Part shown: one piece after another, positions 50,796-60,442 of the stretch
How positions within the stretch are numbered: the first letter of the stretch is position 1
Layout: the number at the start of each line of letters is the position of its first letter
Assembly (NCBI GenBank): GCA_910575105.1
Contig: CAJTDK010000021.1
Span: forward strand, 1-60,442
DNA from: Lachnospiraceae bacterium
GTDB taxonomy: Bacteria; Bacillota; Clostridia; Lachnospirales; Lachnospiraceae
Length of the DNA: 60,442 nt
Reading direction: 5' to 3'
Program-made: the position numbers and the translations under genes
The notes under the pieces: generated by a model
What the model was told of the DNA's origin: nothing
The model's input: only the letters and a program-made list of their open reading frames with translations
Databases searched by the model: none

Positions 50796-51719
50796 CTATT
50801 TTTTAGCCAGATTCGCCTGCACTCTTCTATACAGCTCCTGAGCCGCGTTGTATCCCATATTCTTCTGCCTGTGGTTAATTGCAGCAGTCTCGACGATCAC
50901 CGCAAGATTGCGCCCCGGGCGGATAGGAAGCTGATGGCATACTACCTTATTGCCGAGGAATTCCGTATGCTGCTCTTCAAGGCCCAGACGGTCATATTCC
51001 TTATCCCGGTCCCAGTCCTCCAAGGTGATGACAAGGTCGATATTCTGCGTCTGCTTCACACTAAGGACACCGAACAGATTCTTCACATCTACGATGCCGA
51101 TTCCCCGAAGCTCGATAAAATGCCTGGTGATATCCGGCGCACTTCCCACCAGCGTCTCATCGCTGACCTTGCGGATCTCTACCACATCATCACTGACCAG
51201 CCGGTGCCCGCGCTTGATCAGCTCCAGCGCCGCCTCGCTCTTGCCGATGCCGCTCTCTCCCATGATCAGCACGCCCACACCGTATACATCCACAAGCACC
51301 CCGTGTATGGAGATACAGGGGGCAAGCTCTACATTCAGCCACCGGATGATCTCCGCCATAAACTGGGAAGTCTTCATCTCCGTGGAAAATATAGGGATAT
51401 TCCTCTTATTCGCCTCCGCCAGCAAAAGTTCGTCCGGCCTCTGGTTCCTGCAGAAGATAATGCAGGGTATCTCATATGACATAAAGGTCTCATAGATTTC
51501 TTTTTTCTTATCCTCTTCAAGGGTTTGCAGGTAAGAATACTCCACATACCCGATGATCTGCACGCGCTCTGAGGCAAAATGCTTAAAAAAACCCGAAAGC
51601 TGCAGAGCAGGACGGTTAATATCCGGCAGCTTCACCTGCTTCTTGGTATAATCCACGTCAGGAGTAAGATTCTTGAGATTCATCTTCTCAACTACTTTAC
51701 TCATCTTTACTGTACTCAT
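50796..51719 (-). CDS. hprK: HPr kinase/phosphorylase
   Basis: 307 residues. The P-loop GESGIGKSEAALELIKRGH is near residue 155, the catalytic SDDVVEIR near 177, and the family signature (ELRGIGIVDVKNLFG) near 205. It phosphorylates HPr on serine in response to fructose-1,6-bisphosphate and ATP, the central sensor of carbon catabolite control in Firmicutes. It lies between uvrC and glcK, 25-45 bp apart on the same strand. Confidence 0.95.
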   Translation of the reverse strand: MSTVKMSKVVEKMNLKNLTPDVDYTKKQVKLPDINRPALQLSGFFKHFASERVQIIGYVEYSYLQTLEEDKKKEIYETFMSYEIPCIIFCRNQRPDELLLAEANKRNIPIFSTEMKTSQFMAEIIRWLNVELAPCISIHGVLVDVYGVGVLIMGESGIGKSEAALELIKRGHRLVSDDVVEIRKVSDETLVGSAPDITRHFIELRGIGIVDVKNLFGVLSVKQTQNIDLVITLEDWDRDKEYDRLGLEEQHTEFLGNKVVCHQLPIRPGRNLAVIVETAAINHRQKNMGYNAAQELYRRVQANLAKK

Positions 51720-51762
51720 CTCATCGTTCTCCTTTTGCTTTTATTCTTTTTAGTATACCACA

Positions 51763-53601
51763 TTAATGGAAAAAGCGGTACACGTCATTGGCTGATTTTT
51801 CATTCATGGACGGAAGACTCTTAAGCTCCTCCACTGTCGCATTCCTGATGGCCTCGATGTCCGCAAAATGTCTCATCAGATCCTTCCTTCTCGCTGCGCC
51901 TACTCCCGGGATATCATCCAGAATAGAGTGCACCTGGTTTTTGCTGCGGAGCTGCCTGTGGAAGGTAATGGCAAACCGGTGCGCCTCATCCTGGATCCTC
52001 GTGATCAGCCGGAAGCCTTCGGAGTTCCTGTCGATGGGAATCTCCACATTCTGATAATATAGCCCTCTCGTGCGGTGGTTATCATCCTTGACCATGCCGC
52101 AGACCGGAATATCAAGGTTCAGCTTACTAAGGACCTCCAGCGCCACATTCACCTGGCCCTTCCCCCCGTCCATCATGATCAGGTCAGGAAATGCCGTGAA
52201 GCCGCCAAGCTCCTTTCCCTCATCCTGCTCCTTAAGCCCGTGCGCAAACCGCCTGGTCAGCACCTCTTCCATACTGGCGTAGTCGTCTGCCCCCTTAACT
52301 CCCTTGATCTTAAACTTGCGGTAATCACTGCGCTTAGGCTTCCCCCGCTCATAGACGATCATAGAGCCCACCGAGTCAAAGCCGCTGGTATTAGAGATAT
52401 CATAAGCCTCCATGCGCACCACACGGTCTAATCCCAGAAGCTTTTCCAGCTCCTTCACGGCGCCGATGGTCCTTCCTTCCTCCCGCTTCAGCCGTTCCTT
52501 ATCCGTCTTAAGGACCAGAGCAGCATTCTTTGCGGCAAGCTCCACCAGCTTCTCCTTCGTCCCCTTCTTCGGCACCCGGATATGTACCCGGTGCCCCCGC
52601 TTCTTGCCCAGCCATTCCTCGATAATACCTGCATCCTCGATCTCCTCCGGAAGCATCAGCTCAGAAGGGATATAAGGCGTCCCTGCATAGAACTGCTTAA
52701 TAAAGCTGGACAGGATCTCCTTTCCGGTATCCCCCTTCGCGATCTTCAAGTAAAAATGATCACGCCCGATAAGCCTGCCGCCGCGGATAAAGAACACCTG
52801 CACCACCGCATCCTCCTCCTCGACGGCAGCCGCAAGGATATCCCGGTCTTCCCCGGCAGTATCCGTAATCTTCTGCTTCTGGGCAATCTTCTGGACGCTG
52901 GATAAAAGCTCCCGGTATTCGATCGCCTTCTCAAACTCCAGATTATCCGATGCCTCCTGCATCTTCCCCTCCAGCTCCTTTAAGATCAGATCATAGCTGC
53001 CATTCAAAAACTGCAGCACCTCCTCCACCGACCTGCCGTATTCCTCTTGGGAGACATACCCCTGGCAGGGAGCCTTGCACTGATGGATATGGTAGTTAAG
53101 GCAGGGTCTTTCCTTCCCGATATCACGCGGAAGCTTACGGTTGCAGCTCCGGATATAATAAAGCTTGCGGATCAGCTCGATTGTATCCTTGACCGCCCCG
53201 GCGCTGGTATAGGGGCCGAAATATTTCGCCCTTTCCTTCACCATCTTGCGCGCGATCATGACCCGCGGAAATGCTTCGTCCACAGTCACCTTGATGAACG
53301 GATATTCCTTGTCATCCATGAGCATCGTATTATACTTTGGCCGGTGCTCCTTGATCAGGTTGCACTCCAGAACCAGCGCTTCCAGTTCAGAATCCGTAAC
53401 GATATATTCGAATCGGGTGATGTGGGTCACCATCTGCTCAATCTTGACCCCCTTATTGCGGCTGCTCTGGAAATACTGCCTCACCCGGTTCTTAAGGCTT
53501 ATGGCCTTTCCCACGTAGATGATCGCGTCCGCTTCATCGTGCATGATATATACGCCCGGCTTCCCCGGGAGTTTTTTCAGTTCCTCTTGAATGTCAAACA
53601 T
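51763..53601 (-). CDS. uvrC: Excinuclease ABC subunit C
   Basis: 612 residues, normal length. The GIY-YIG nuclease domain is at the start ([20 protein letters not shown]), followed by the UVR motif ([17 protein letters not shown] near 218), the RNase-H-like C-terminal nuclease ([20 protein letters not shown] near 380; [14 protein letters not shown] near 475) and helix-hairpin-helix motifs at the end ([19 protein letters not shown]). It makes both incisions in nucleotide excision repair with UvrAB. It heads the uvrC-hprK-glcK unit, about 110 bp beyond ftsH. Confidence 0.97.
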   Translation of the reverse strand: MFDIQEELKKLPGKPGVYIMHDEADAIIYVGKAISLKNRVRQYFQSSRNKGVKIEQMVTHITRFEYIVTDSELEALVLECNLIKEHRPKYNTMLMDDKEYPFIKVTVDEAFPRVMIARKMVKERAKYFGPYTSAGAVKDTIELIRKLYYIRSCNRKLPRDIGKERPCLNYHIHQCKAPCQGYVSQEEYGRSVEEVLQFLNGSYDLILKELEGKMQEASDNLEFEKAIEYRELLSSVQKIAQKQKITDTAGEDRDILAAAVEEEDAVVQVFFIRGGRLIGRDHFYLKIAKGDTGKEILSSFIKQFYAGTPYIPSELMLPEEIEDAGIIEEWLGKKRGHRVHIRVPKKGTKEKLVELAAKNAALVLKTDKERLKREEGRTIGAVKELEKLLGLDRVVRMEAYDISNTSGFDSVGSMIVYERGKPKRSDYRKFKIKGVKGADDYASMEEVLTRRFAHGLKEQDEGKELGGFTAFPDLIMMDGGKGQVNVALEVLSKLNLDIPVCGMVKDDNHRTRGLYYQNVEIPIDRNSEGFRLITRIQDEAHRFAITFHRQLRSKNQVHSILDDIPGVGAARRKDLMRHFADIEAIRNATVEELKSLPSMNEKSANDVYRFFH

Positions 53602-53682
53602 ACCTTTAACCCTCTCTGCCGCTCATTCCTGCATGTCCTGCCGCGACGGCACAGCATTTCCTGCAGCGCCATGTATGAAAAG

Positions 53683-53710
53683 TGCTGCGAAATCCCGAGA
53701 CTTCGCAGCA
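53683..53710 (-). terminator. Terminator of ftsH
   Basis: TGCTGCGAA at 53683-53691 pairs with TTCGCAGCA at 53702-53710; on the minus strand CTTTT follows. Confidence 0.75.
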
Positions 53711-53714
53711 ACCT

Positions 53715-55610
53715 TTATCTCATACCGATACGTTCTTCCGTTTCTTTTTTCTCCTCCGGGTCGATTCCCTCCGACTCGTGGAAGATCTCCATAAACTCTT
53801 TACCTGTGATCGTCTCCTTCTCGATCAGGAAATCCGCGATCTTATCCAGCGACTTCCTGTGCTCCGTCAAAAGCTGCTTCGCCTCCTCATAGGCACCTTT
53901 GAGAAGCTTCATCACTTCCTTATCAATCTCGGACGCTGTCGCTTCACCGCAGTTAGCGACTGCCCTTCCGTCCAGATAACGGTGCTGCACGGATTCCAGC
54001 CCGATCAGCCCGAACTTCTCGCTCATGCCGTACTGGGTAATCATCGCTCTGGCGATCTTCGTCGCCTTCTCAATATCATTGGAAGCTCCTGTGGTCACCG
54101 TGTCAAATACGATCTCCTCCGCTGCACGCCCGGCAAGGGCGCCCACCAGCATCGCCTCCAGCTCCTTTTTCGTATTGAGGAACTTCTCTTCCTCCGGCGT
54201 CTGCATCACATAACCCAGCGCTCCCATCGTACGCGGGACGATCGTAATCTTCTGCACCGGTTCCGAATCCTTCTGAAGCGCGCTCACAAGGGCATGGCCC
54301 ACCTCATGGTAGGACACGATTTTGCGCTCCTCCTGGCTCATGATCCGGTCTTTTTTCTCCTTACCTACCAGTACGACCTCCACAGCCTCAAACAGATCCT
54401 TCTGCGAAACCGCATTCCTTCCGTTCTTTACGGCTGTGATCGCAGCCTCATTGATCATATTGGCAAGATCGGACCCTACAGCTCCGGAAGTCGCTAACGC
54501 GATCGCCTCCAGATCTACAGTCTCATCCATCTTCACTTCCTTGGCATGGACCTTCAGCACGTCCACACGGCCTTTCAGATCCGGCTTTTCTACCACGATC
54601 CGCCGGTCAAACCGTCCTGGCCTGAGAAGCGCGGGGTCAAGAATCTCCGGACGGTTGGTCGCAGCCAAGAGCACAAGCCCCTTATTGCTCTCAAAGCCGT
54701 CCATCTCCGCCAGAAGCTGGTTTAGGGTCTGCTCTCTCTCGTCGTTGCCTCCCATCTGGGTATCCCTGCTTTTTCCGATGGCATCCACCTCATCGATAAA
54801 TACGATACACGGCACCATCTGCTGCGCCTGCTTAAACAGGTCGCGCACACGGGAAGCACCAACGCCCACATACATCTCCACGAATGCCGATCCGGAAAGA
54901 GAGAAGAACGGTACGTTGGCCTCGCCTGCAACCGCCTTCGCCAGAAGTGTCTTACCGGTTCCCGGAGGTCCCACGAGGAGCGCGCCCTTCGGCAGCTTCG
55001 CGCCGACGCTCGTATATTTGCCCGGATTGTGAAGGAAATCCACGACCTCCTGCAAAGATTCCTTCGCCTCATCCTGCCCGGCAACATCCTTGAAGGTCAC
55101 GCCGGTCTGCTTCTCTACATACATCTTGGCATTGCTCTTGCCGATACCCATCATACCGCCGCCCTTAGACATCTTCCTCGTCATGTACACGAACATGCCG
55201 ACGATCAGCGCAACCGGCAGTATGGTCAGAAGCACATTAAGCACCATCATGGAAGTGGTATCGGGTATGGCGTGCTTATACTCGACTCCAGCCTTATAAA
55301 GACGGCTGGACAGATTGGCGTCGCTCACGATACCGGTGAAATATTCCTTCCCGGCCTTCTCGTCACCCTCCTTCTTCGCTGTTATGACAAGCTTATCACT
55401 CTTGATCTCAACCTTCTCGATCTCGCCCTTGTCCACCATCGCGAGAAACTTATCATACGAGATCTCCTCTGAATTGGTCGCACCCCTGAACTGATAGAGC
55501 GCCAGCACCATAATCGTGGTGATGAGCGTCACCAGTATGACAAAGGAAATCCCCTGCTGATTCTTATTATTGTTTGGTCTCTGGTTATTTTGATTATTCT
55601 GGTTGTCCAT
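53715..55610 (-). CDS. ftsH: ATP-dependent zinc metalloprotease FtsH
   Basis: 631 residues. There are two membrane segments (~21-40 and ~115-137) around a short extracytoplasmic domain. The AAA module has Walker A GPPGTGKTLLAKAV near 212, Walker B CIVFIDEVDAIGK near 267 and the SRH DPALLRPGRFDRR near 325. The protease zinc motif is SYHEVGHALVS near 433. It degrades membrane and regulatory proteins. It has a good sigma-A promoter, divergent from the DUF1846 gene. Confidence 0.97.
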   Translation of the reverse strand: MDNQNNQNNQRPNNNKNQQGISFVILVTLITTIMVLALYQFRGATNSEEISYDKFLAMVDKGEIEKVEIKSDKLVITAKKEGDEKAGKEYFTGIVSDANLSSRLYKAGVEYKHAIPDTTSMMVLNVLLTILPVALIVGMFVYMTRKMSKGGGMMGIGKSNAKMYVEKQTGVTFKDVAGQDEAKESLQEVVDFLHNPGKYTSVGAKLPKGALLVGPPGTGKTLLAKAVAGEANVPFFSLSGSAFVEMYVGVGASRVRDLFKQAQQMVPCIVFIDEVDAIGKSRDTQMGGNDEREQTLNQLLAEMDGFESNKGLVLLAATNRPEILDPALLRPGRFDRRIVVEKPDLKGRVDVLKVHAKEVKMDETVDLEAIALATSGAVGSDLANMINEAAITAVKNGRNAVSQKDLFEAVEVVLVGKEKKDRIMSQEERKIVSYHEVGHALVSALQKDSEPVQKITIVPRTMGALGYVMQTPEEEKFLNTKKELEAMLVGALAGRAAEEIVFDTVTTGASNDIEKATKIARAMITQYGMSEKFGLIGLESVQHRYLDGRAVANCGEATASEIDKEVMKLLKGAYEEAKQLLTEHRKSLDKIADFLIEKETITGKEFMEIFHESEGIDPEEKKETEERIGMR

Positions 55611-55635
55611 CTTTTCCTCCTGTATTACCTCTTAT

Positions 55636-55664
55636 ATTATAAAGACAGGCTTGTGTGAAATCAA
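55636..55664 (-). promoter_or_regulatory. Sigma-A promoter of ftsH
   Basis: On the minus strand TTGATT (complement of 55659-55664), a 17-bp spacer and TATAAT (complement of 55636-55641), 26 bp before the gene. Confidence 0.7.
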
Positions 55665-55683
55665 TAAAAACATTATGAAAAGA

Positions 55684-55713
55684 TTGTAAACTTACTATCT
55701 TATGTAGTATACT
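55684..55713 (+). promoter_or_regulatory. Sigma-A promoter of the DUF1846 gene
   Basis: TTGTAA at 55684-55689 and TATACT at 55708-55713 with an 18-bp spacer, back-to-back with the ftsH promoter. Confidence 0.6.
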
Positions 55714-55775
55714 TGATAGTGGATCTATCCATGCAGGTTTATAAGATTTTTCTGAACACACAAGAGGAATGAGAG

Positions 55776-57269
55776 ATGAAAAAAGGATTTGACAACGAAA
55801 AATATCTGAAAATGCAGTCTTCCCACATCAAGGAACGTATCGGGAAGTTCGACAATAAGCTCTATCTGGAGTTTGGCGGCAAGCTCTTTGACGACTACCA
55901 CGCTTCCCGCGTCCTCCCAGGCTTTCAGCCGGACAGCAAGATGCACATGCTCATGCAGCTTTCTGACCAGGCGGAGATCGTCATCGTCATCAGTGCCGAG
56001 GACATCGAGAAGAATAAGATCCGGGGAGACTTAGGGATCACCTATGACGTAGACGTGCTCCGGCTGATGTCCGTCTTTAAAGATCACGGCCTGTACACAA
56101 GCAGCGTCGTGATCACAAAGTTCAGCGGCCAGGAAAGCGCATGTCTGTTTCAGAACCGCCTGGAAAAATACGGGATCAACGTATACCGCCACTACCCTAT
56201 CTCCGGGTATCCTTCCAATGTTCCCCATATCGTGAGTGAGGAAGGCTATGGCAGGAACGACTATATCGAGACCTCCCGCCCGCTGATTGTCGTGACCGCG
56301 CCGGGACCGGGAAGCGGCAAGATGGCCGTCTGTCTCTCCCAGCTCTACCACGAACATCTGCGGGGCATCTGCGCCGGCTATGCCAAATACGAAACGTTCC
56401 CCATCTGGAATATCCCGCTTAAGCACCCGGTGAATCTGGCCTACGAAGCCGCCACCGCCGACCTTAATGACGTCAATATGATTGACCCCTTCCACCTGGA
56501 CGCATACGGGGAGACGACGGTCAACTACAACCGGGATGTGGAGATCTATCCCGTGCTGAATGCGATGTTCAAGCGCATTTACGGGGAGAGCCCGTACAAA
56601 TCCCCCACCGATATGGGGGTGAATATGGCGGGGAACTGCATCTGCGACGATGACGTGTGCCGCATGGCCTCCTGCCAGGAGATCATCCGCAGATATTACG
56701 ATTCCTTAAGAAGACGCCTTATCGGCTCCTGCCCAGATGAAGAGGTCTATAAGGTGGAGATGCTCATGAACCAGGCTGATATCACCGTCCACGACCGGGC
56801 GGTTGTAGACGCCGCCATGCGGCAGGCTGAGGAGTCTGAAGGCCCCGCAGCCGCATTAGAGCTTCATGACGGCACCATCGTCACCGGCAAGACCTCCAAC
56901 CTGCTTGGAGCCTCTGCAGCGCTCCTTCTCAATGCGCTGAAGGAGCTGGCAGGCATTCCCCATGAGCGCCACGTCATCTCCCCGGAGGCCATCGAACCGA
57001 TACAGAAGTTAAAGACCCAGTATCTGGGAAGCAAGAACCCGCGCCTGCATACGGACGAGGTGCTTATCGCCCTGTCTGTCAGCGCCGCCACAGACGCCAC
57101 CGCACAGCTTGCACTGGACCAGCTTCCGAAGCTTAAGGGCTGTCAGGCGCACACCTCCGTCATGGTCAGCTCCGTGGATATCAAGCAGTTTAAAAAGCTG
57201 TCCATACAGGCGACTTTTGAAGCGATGTATGAAAAAAATACTATTTTTTTTATGGAGAAAGGTGTATAA
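55776..57269 (+). CDS. DUF1846 domain-containing protein
   Basis: 497 residues, the usual length of the DUF1846 family. It begins MKKGFDNEKYLKMQSSHIKE and has the P-loop-like TAPGPGSGKMAVCLSQLYHE near residue 176. Conserved D/N/Y-rich segments follow (MGVNMAGNCICDDDVC), with a final domain of about 150 residues. Family function is unknown; a nucleotide-binding role is suggested by the glycine-rich loop. The gene reads into pyrG (55 bp gap), so it may be co-transcribed with it, although a TATAAT overlapping its stop could be a separate pyrG promoter. Confidence 0.9.
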   Translation: MKKGFDNEKYLKMQSSHIKERIGKFDNKLYLEFGGKLFDDYHASRVLPGFQPDSKMHMLMQLSDQAEIVIVISAEDIEKNKIRGDLGITYDVDVLRLMSVFKDHGLYTSSVVITKFSGQESACLFQNRLEKYGINVYRHYPISGYPSNVPHIVSEEGYGRNDYIETSRPLIVVTAPGPGSGKMAVCLSQLYHEHLRGICAGYAKYETFPIWNIPLKHPVNLAYEAATADLNDVNMIDPFHLDAYGETTVNYNRDVEIYPVLNAMFKRIYGESPYKSPTDMGVNMAGNCICDDDVCRMASCQEIIRRYYDSLRRRLIGSCPDEEVYKVEMLMNQADITVHDRAVVDAAMRQAEESEGPAAALELHDGTIVTGKTSNLLGASAALLLNALKELAGIPHERHVISPEAIEPIQKLKTQYLGSKNPRLHTDEVLIALSVSAATDATAQLALDQLPKLKGCQAHTSVMVSSVDIKQFKKLSIQATFEAMYEKNTIFFMEKGV

Positions 57270-57324
57270 TTGGAAAGTATTTTTTTGAAAATAACCCGTA
57301 CACAGCTTTCAAAAGGAGGATATT

Positions 57325-58929
57325 ATGGCAGTTAAATATGTATTCGTTACCGGCGGAGTGGTATCCGGTCTCGGCAAGGGGATCACGGCAGCGTCCTTAG
57401 GGCGCCTTCTCAAAGCACGCGGTTACAAGGTGACCATGCAGAAGTTCGATCCCTACATCAATATCGATCCGGGAACTATGAATCCGGTACAGCACGGGGA
57501 GGTATTCGTCACCGACGACGGGGCGGAGACAGACCTGGATCTTGGGCATTACGAGCGGTTCATCGACGAGAGCCTGACGAAAAACTCCAATGTCACCACC
57601 GGGAAAATCTACTGGTCCGTCCTGCAGAAGGAGCGGCGGGGAGATTTTGGCGGCGGAACCGTCCAGGTCATCCCCCACATTACCAATGAGATCAAAAGCC
57701 GCTTTCACCGCAACCCGGCGGCGAAGGATACAGAGATTGCCATTATTGAAGTCGGCGGAACCGTCGGCGACATCGAGAGCCAGCCCTTTCTTGAAGCCAT
57801 CCGCCAGTTCCAGCACGAAAAGGGGCGGGATAATGTGGTGCTCATCCACGTCACTCTCATCCCCTATCTTCGCGCGTCCCAGGAGATGAAGACGAAGCCG
57901 ACCCAGGCCAGCGTCAAGGACCTGCAGGGGATGGGCATCCAGCCGGATATCCTTGTCTGCCGCTCCGAATACCCGCTGGACAGCGGAATCAAAGACAAGA
58001 TTGCCCTGTTCTGCAATGTCCCCTCCAGCCATGTCCTCCAGAACCTGGATGTGGAATACCTGTACGAGGCGCCTCTTGCCATGGAGGAGGAGAACCTTGC
58101 CGGCGTCGTCTGCGAATGCTTAAAGCTTGACTGCCCCCATCCAGACTTAAAAGACTGGCGCGAGATGGTGGATTACTTAAAGCACCCGACCACCGAGGTG
58201 ACCGTGGCTCTCGTGGGCAAATATATCCAGCTCCACGACGCCTACATCAGCGTTGTCGAAGCCTTAAAGCACGGCGGTATCTTTAACCATGCAACCGTGA
58301 ATATCAAATGGATCGACTCTGAGACCGTCACCCCGGACAATGCTGCCGGAGTATTTTCCGATGTGAGCGGAATCCTTGTGCCCGGCGGCTTTGGCACCCG
58401 CGGGATCGACGGAAAGCTCGAGGCGATCCGGTATGCCCGCACGAACCATGTCCCCTTCCTGGGCCTTTGTCTCGGCATGCAGCTTGCCATCGTAGAGTTT
58501 GCCCGCGATGTCATCGGATACCGGGACGCCCACAGTGCGGAGCTTAACCCTAACACAACCCACCCTGTCATCCACATCATGCCGGAGCAGATCGGCATAG
58601 AGGATATCGGCGGAACCTTAAGGCTCGGCTCCTACCCCTGTACCCTTGATTCGGATTCGAAGGCATATGCGCTGTACCAGGCAGAACAGATCGAAGAGCG
58701 TCACCGCCACCGCTACGAGGTGAACAACGACTACCGGGATGTCCTGGCCGAACACGGCATGAGGCTTTCCGGCCTGTCCCCTGACGGCGCCATCGTGGAG
58801 ATGATCGAGATCCCCTCTCACCCGTGGTTTATCGCGACACAGGCGCATCCGGAGCTGAAGTCAAGACCCAACAGGCCCCACCCGCTGTTCAAAGGATTTA
58901 TCGAGGCAGCGTTAACGTACAATTCCTGA
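57325..58929 (+). CDS. pyrG: CTP synthase
   Basis: 534 residues. The synthetase domain begins [20 protein letters not shown], with further motifs [13 protein letters not shown] and [18 protein letters not shown] near 142. The C-terminal glutaminase has the nucleophilic cysteine in [11 protein letters not shown] near 380 and the His/Glu pair at [12 protein letters not shown] near 510. It makes CTP from UTP with glutamine. The leader is short (a T-rich stretch, then AAAGGAGG); no attenuator is evident. Confidence 0.97.
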   Translation: MAVKYVFVTGGVVSGLGKGITAASLGRLLKARGYKVTMQKFDPYINIDPGTMNPVQHGEVFVTDDGAETDLDLGHYERFIDESLTKNSNVTTGKIYWSVLQKERRGDFGGGTVQVIPHITNEIKSRFHRNPAAKDTEIAIIEVGGTVGDIESQPFLEAIRQFQHEKGRDNVVLIHVTLIPYLRASQEMKTKPTQASVKDLQGMGIQPDILVCRSEYPLDSGIKDKIALFCNVPSSHVLQNLDVEYLYEAPLAMEEENLAGVVCECLKLDCPHPDLKDWREMVDYLKHPTTEVTVALVGKYIQLHDAYISVVEALKHGGIFNHATVNIKWIDSETVTPDNAAGVFSDVSGILVPGGFGTRGIDGKLEAIRYARTNHVPFLGLCLGMQLAIVEFARDVIGYRDAHSAELNPNTTHPVIHIMPEQIGIEDIGGTLRLGSYPCTLDSDSKAYALYQAEQIEERHRHRYEVNNDYRDVLAEHGMRLSGLSPDGAIVEMIEIPSHPWFIATQAHPELKSRPNRPHPLFKGFIEAALTYNS

Positions 58930-59018
58930 CCATCCTGACACACGCTTCATATCGGAGGAACACGGCGCGCACAGCAGACCGCCGCAACACAGAATACATT
59001 CCGAAGGGAGAAAACCAT

Positions 59019-59948
59019 ATGGCCTATGAAGAAAGAGTGAAAAATAGTGAACAGAGCTACCGCGTCGCTGCCACCTTCCGGCTTCTGTGCCTGGTTCCAG
59101 AAAACACAGAGCTTTCTCTCACGGTCTGCGGGATCGAACGCTGCGCCCCGGCCCAATCCTACGGCCCCTGCCGGAGAGATGACTATCATCTGCATTTCGT
59201 CCTTGCCGGCAAGGGAACCTTAAGGATCGAGGAAAACTACTACTATCCCCACCGCGGACAGGTATTCGTCGTGCCGCCCGACGTAGAGATCCACTATTAC
59301 TGCGACGATGCAGAACCGTGGCACTACACCTGGGTATCCTTCACCGGAACCAAGGCGGCATATTACCTGGAAAAAGCCGGGATCACCATGGATGCTCCGG
59401 TCCGCGACTGCTATATCAAGCCCGAAGAATTTCTTGCCTACACAGAAAAGATCCTGAACTGCCACGAGCTTACCATCGCCAACGAGCTTCTCCGCAATTC
59501 CCTGCTCTACGAGATCCTCGCACTCCTGGTCAGCTCACAGGACAAGAAGCTCACCGACAGCCATCAGCCGGCCGAACACAGCTATTCACCGGATGTCTAC
59601 GTAGATTACGCTGTTGAATATATCCATTATAATTACGATCATATCCGTGTCAGTGACATCGCAGACTACATTGGCATCACCCGCTCTTATCTGACGCACA
59701 TTTTCAAACAGAAGCTCAACGTATCACCCCAGGAATACCTGCTTACCTACCGGCTGGACCAAAGCTTACGGCTGCTTCGGTCCACGGGCCTTTCCATACA
59801 GGAGATCTCAGAAAAGATCGGCTATGAGAATCCGCTGACCTTTTCCAAGATGTTTAAAAATGCTTACGGCTTAAGCCCGAAAAACTACCGGCTTCAGATG
59901 GTGGATCCCACGCCTGACAGCCCGAAAAAGGCGTCCCCGGCTTCTTAG
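59019..59948 (+). CDS. AraC-family transcriptional regulator (cupin + HTH)
   Basis: The start is placed at the ATG at 59019 (MAYEERVKNSEQSYRVAATF) because AAGGGAG lies 8 bases upstream; the frame is open earlier but overlaps pyrG. 309 residues. The N-terminal half is a cupin sugar-sensing fold (HFVLAGKGTLRIEENYYYPH, VPPDVEIHYYCDD), and the C-terminal ~100 residues are the AraC double HTH (ISDIADYIGITRSYLTHIFK and ISEKIGYENPLTFSKMFKNA). It likely controls the convergent carbohydrate ABC transporter, as such regulators often lie beside their sugar operon; this is inference. Confidence 0.9.
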   Translation: MAYEERVKNSEQSYRVAATFRLLCLVPENTELSLTVCGIERCAPAQSYGPCRRDDYHLHFVLAGKGTLRIEENYYYPHRGQVFVVPPDVEIHYYCDDAEPWHYTWVSFTGTKAAYYLEKAGITMDAPVRDCYIKPEEFLAYTEKILNCHELTIANELLRNSLLYEILALLVSSQDKKLTDSHQPAEHSYSPDVYVDYAVEYIHYNYDHIRVSDIADYIGITRSYLTHIFKQKLNVSPQEYLLTYRLDQSLRLLRSTGLSIQEISEKIGYENPLTFSKMFKNAYGLSPKNYRLQMVDPTPDSPKKASPAS

Positions 59949-59964
59949 GGGACGCCTTTTTCGG
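59922..59964. terminator. Bidirectional terminator inside the AraC gene end
   Basis: CCGAAAAAGGCGTCCCC at 59922-59938 pairs perfectly with GGGGACGCCTTTTTCGG at 59948-59964 (17 bp, loop of 9). The left arm encodes the last residues of the AraC protein and the loop holds its stop codon. It separates two convergent genes. Confidence 0.85.
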
Positions 59965-59995
59965 GATATACACTATATGAATTATCCCGTCGCCA

Positions 59996-60442
59996 TTATA
60001 ATTTTCCGCCGGAAGTTGCAATACCCTCAATGAACTGTTTCTGGAAAATCAGATACAAAACGATCATCGGGATACATGCCAGCAGCGATGCTGCCATAAG
60101 CTGCGGATAATTGCTTGCGTACTGTCCCTGCATCTTTGCCAACGCTGCGGACAGCGGCATTACGTCTTTGTTACAGATCAACGGCCACATCAGGTCTTTA
60201 TATGCAAATACTGCGGTAAAGATTCCAAGCGCTACCATGGACGACCTTGTAAGCGGCGCCATGATATACAGGAAGGTCTGCGGAATATTGCATCCGTCAA
60301 GTCTCGCTGCTTCCTCTAAGTCCTTCGGAAGCCCCATGTACGCCTGTCTGAGAAGGAACGTACCAAACGCCGTTACCAGTCCCGGAAATACCAGGGCGAA
60401 GATCGTGTTAAGCGCTCCTAACTGGCTCACCATTAAGTACTG
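59996..60442 (-). CDS. Carbohydrate ABC transporter permease, C-terminal part (MalG type, partial)
   Basis: Only the last ~149 residues are in the window; the gene continues past the right edge (the frame is open at 60442). The EAA-type loop is clear: LEEAARLDGCNIPQTFLYIM near the middle, followed by APL and three more membrane segments, ending FIEGIATSGGKL as MalG-like permeases do. It is one of two permeases of a sugar importer; sugar unknown. The gene converges on the AraC regulator. Confidence 0.88.
   Translation of the reverse strand, partial: QYLMVSQLGALNTIFALVFPGLVTAFGTFLLRQAYMGLPKDLEEAARLDGCNIPQTFLYIMAPLTRSSMVALGIFTAVFAYKDLMWPLICNKDVMPLSAALAKMQGQYASNYPQLMAASLLACIPMIVLYLIFQKQFIEGIATSGGKL

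Overview
The window looks like chromosomal DNA from a gut Lachnospiraceae-type Clostridia (Blautia/Dorea/[Clostridium] scindens-like; inferred from gene content, protein character and T-box/cobalamin riboswitch usage, not from a search). About 13.6 kb of horizontally acquired DNA at the left end is followed by roughly 46 kb of core-like genes.

Positions 1-13.6 kb are a scarred, composite integrative element. On the minus strand, from right to left: a BrnT/BrnA-like toxin-antitoxin pair; a ParA gene whose 3' end is thrown out of frame by a run of 12 G; a ParB gene cut off after about 109 codons; an open frame of 1877 codons that joins VaFE-type surface-protein repeats to a conjugative-element methylase/helicase and loses the helicase C-terminus; a TnpV gene; a small HTH gene; a two-component system; an ABC transporter; a DUF4097 lipoprotein; a cysteine-rich KTR protein; and the start of a serine recombinase fused behind a sigma-like head. 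At least three deletion or insertion junctions can be read directly.

From 14.2 kb the content is chromosomal. A YesM/YesN-type two-component pair is followed by ktrA, ktrB and leuS on the minus strand. leuS has a clear T-box leader with a CUC (Leu) specifier, and ktrB starts 15 bp after leuS. A second potassium system, trkA-trkH, heads an operon with an unrecognised membrane protein and an AEC-family transporter. Then come a divergent EF-G paralogue, tyrA-aroA, a threonine aldolase-like gene, and tetrapyrrole genes (hemB, cobA-hemD, hemC, sirC-like), with a thioesterase, an XRE membrane regulator and alkD between them. On the plus strand a cobalamin riboswitch precedes cbiMNQO and cbiK. Together these cover porphobilinogen to sirohydrochlorin, cobalt uptake and cobalt insertion, the entry to anaerobic B12 synthesis.

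The right part carries a nicotinamidase-like gene, yigZ, a class A penicillin-binding protein, glcK-hprK-uvrC, ftsH, a DUF1846 gene, pyrG, an AraC regulator and the 3' part of a sugar ABC permease gene.

The most unusual signals are: (i) two copies of a long imperfect-hairpin repeat whose arms differ in sequence but stay complementary, while two short inner strands are conserved; (ii) the poly-G tract in parA; (iii) the in-frame chimeric ORFs in the element; (iv) three related short hairpins around the tetrapyrrole genes; (v) coupling of ktrB to a T-box leuS operon.
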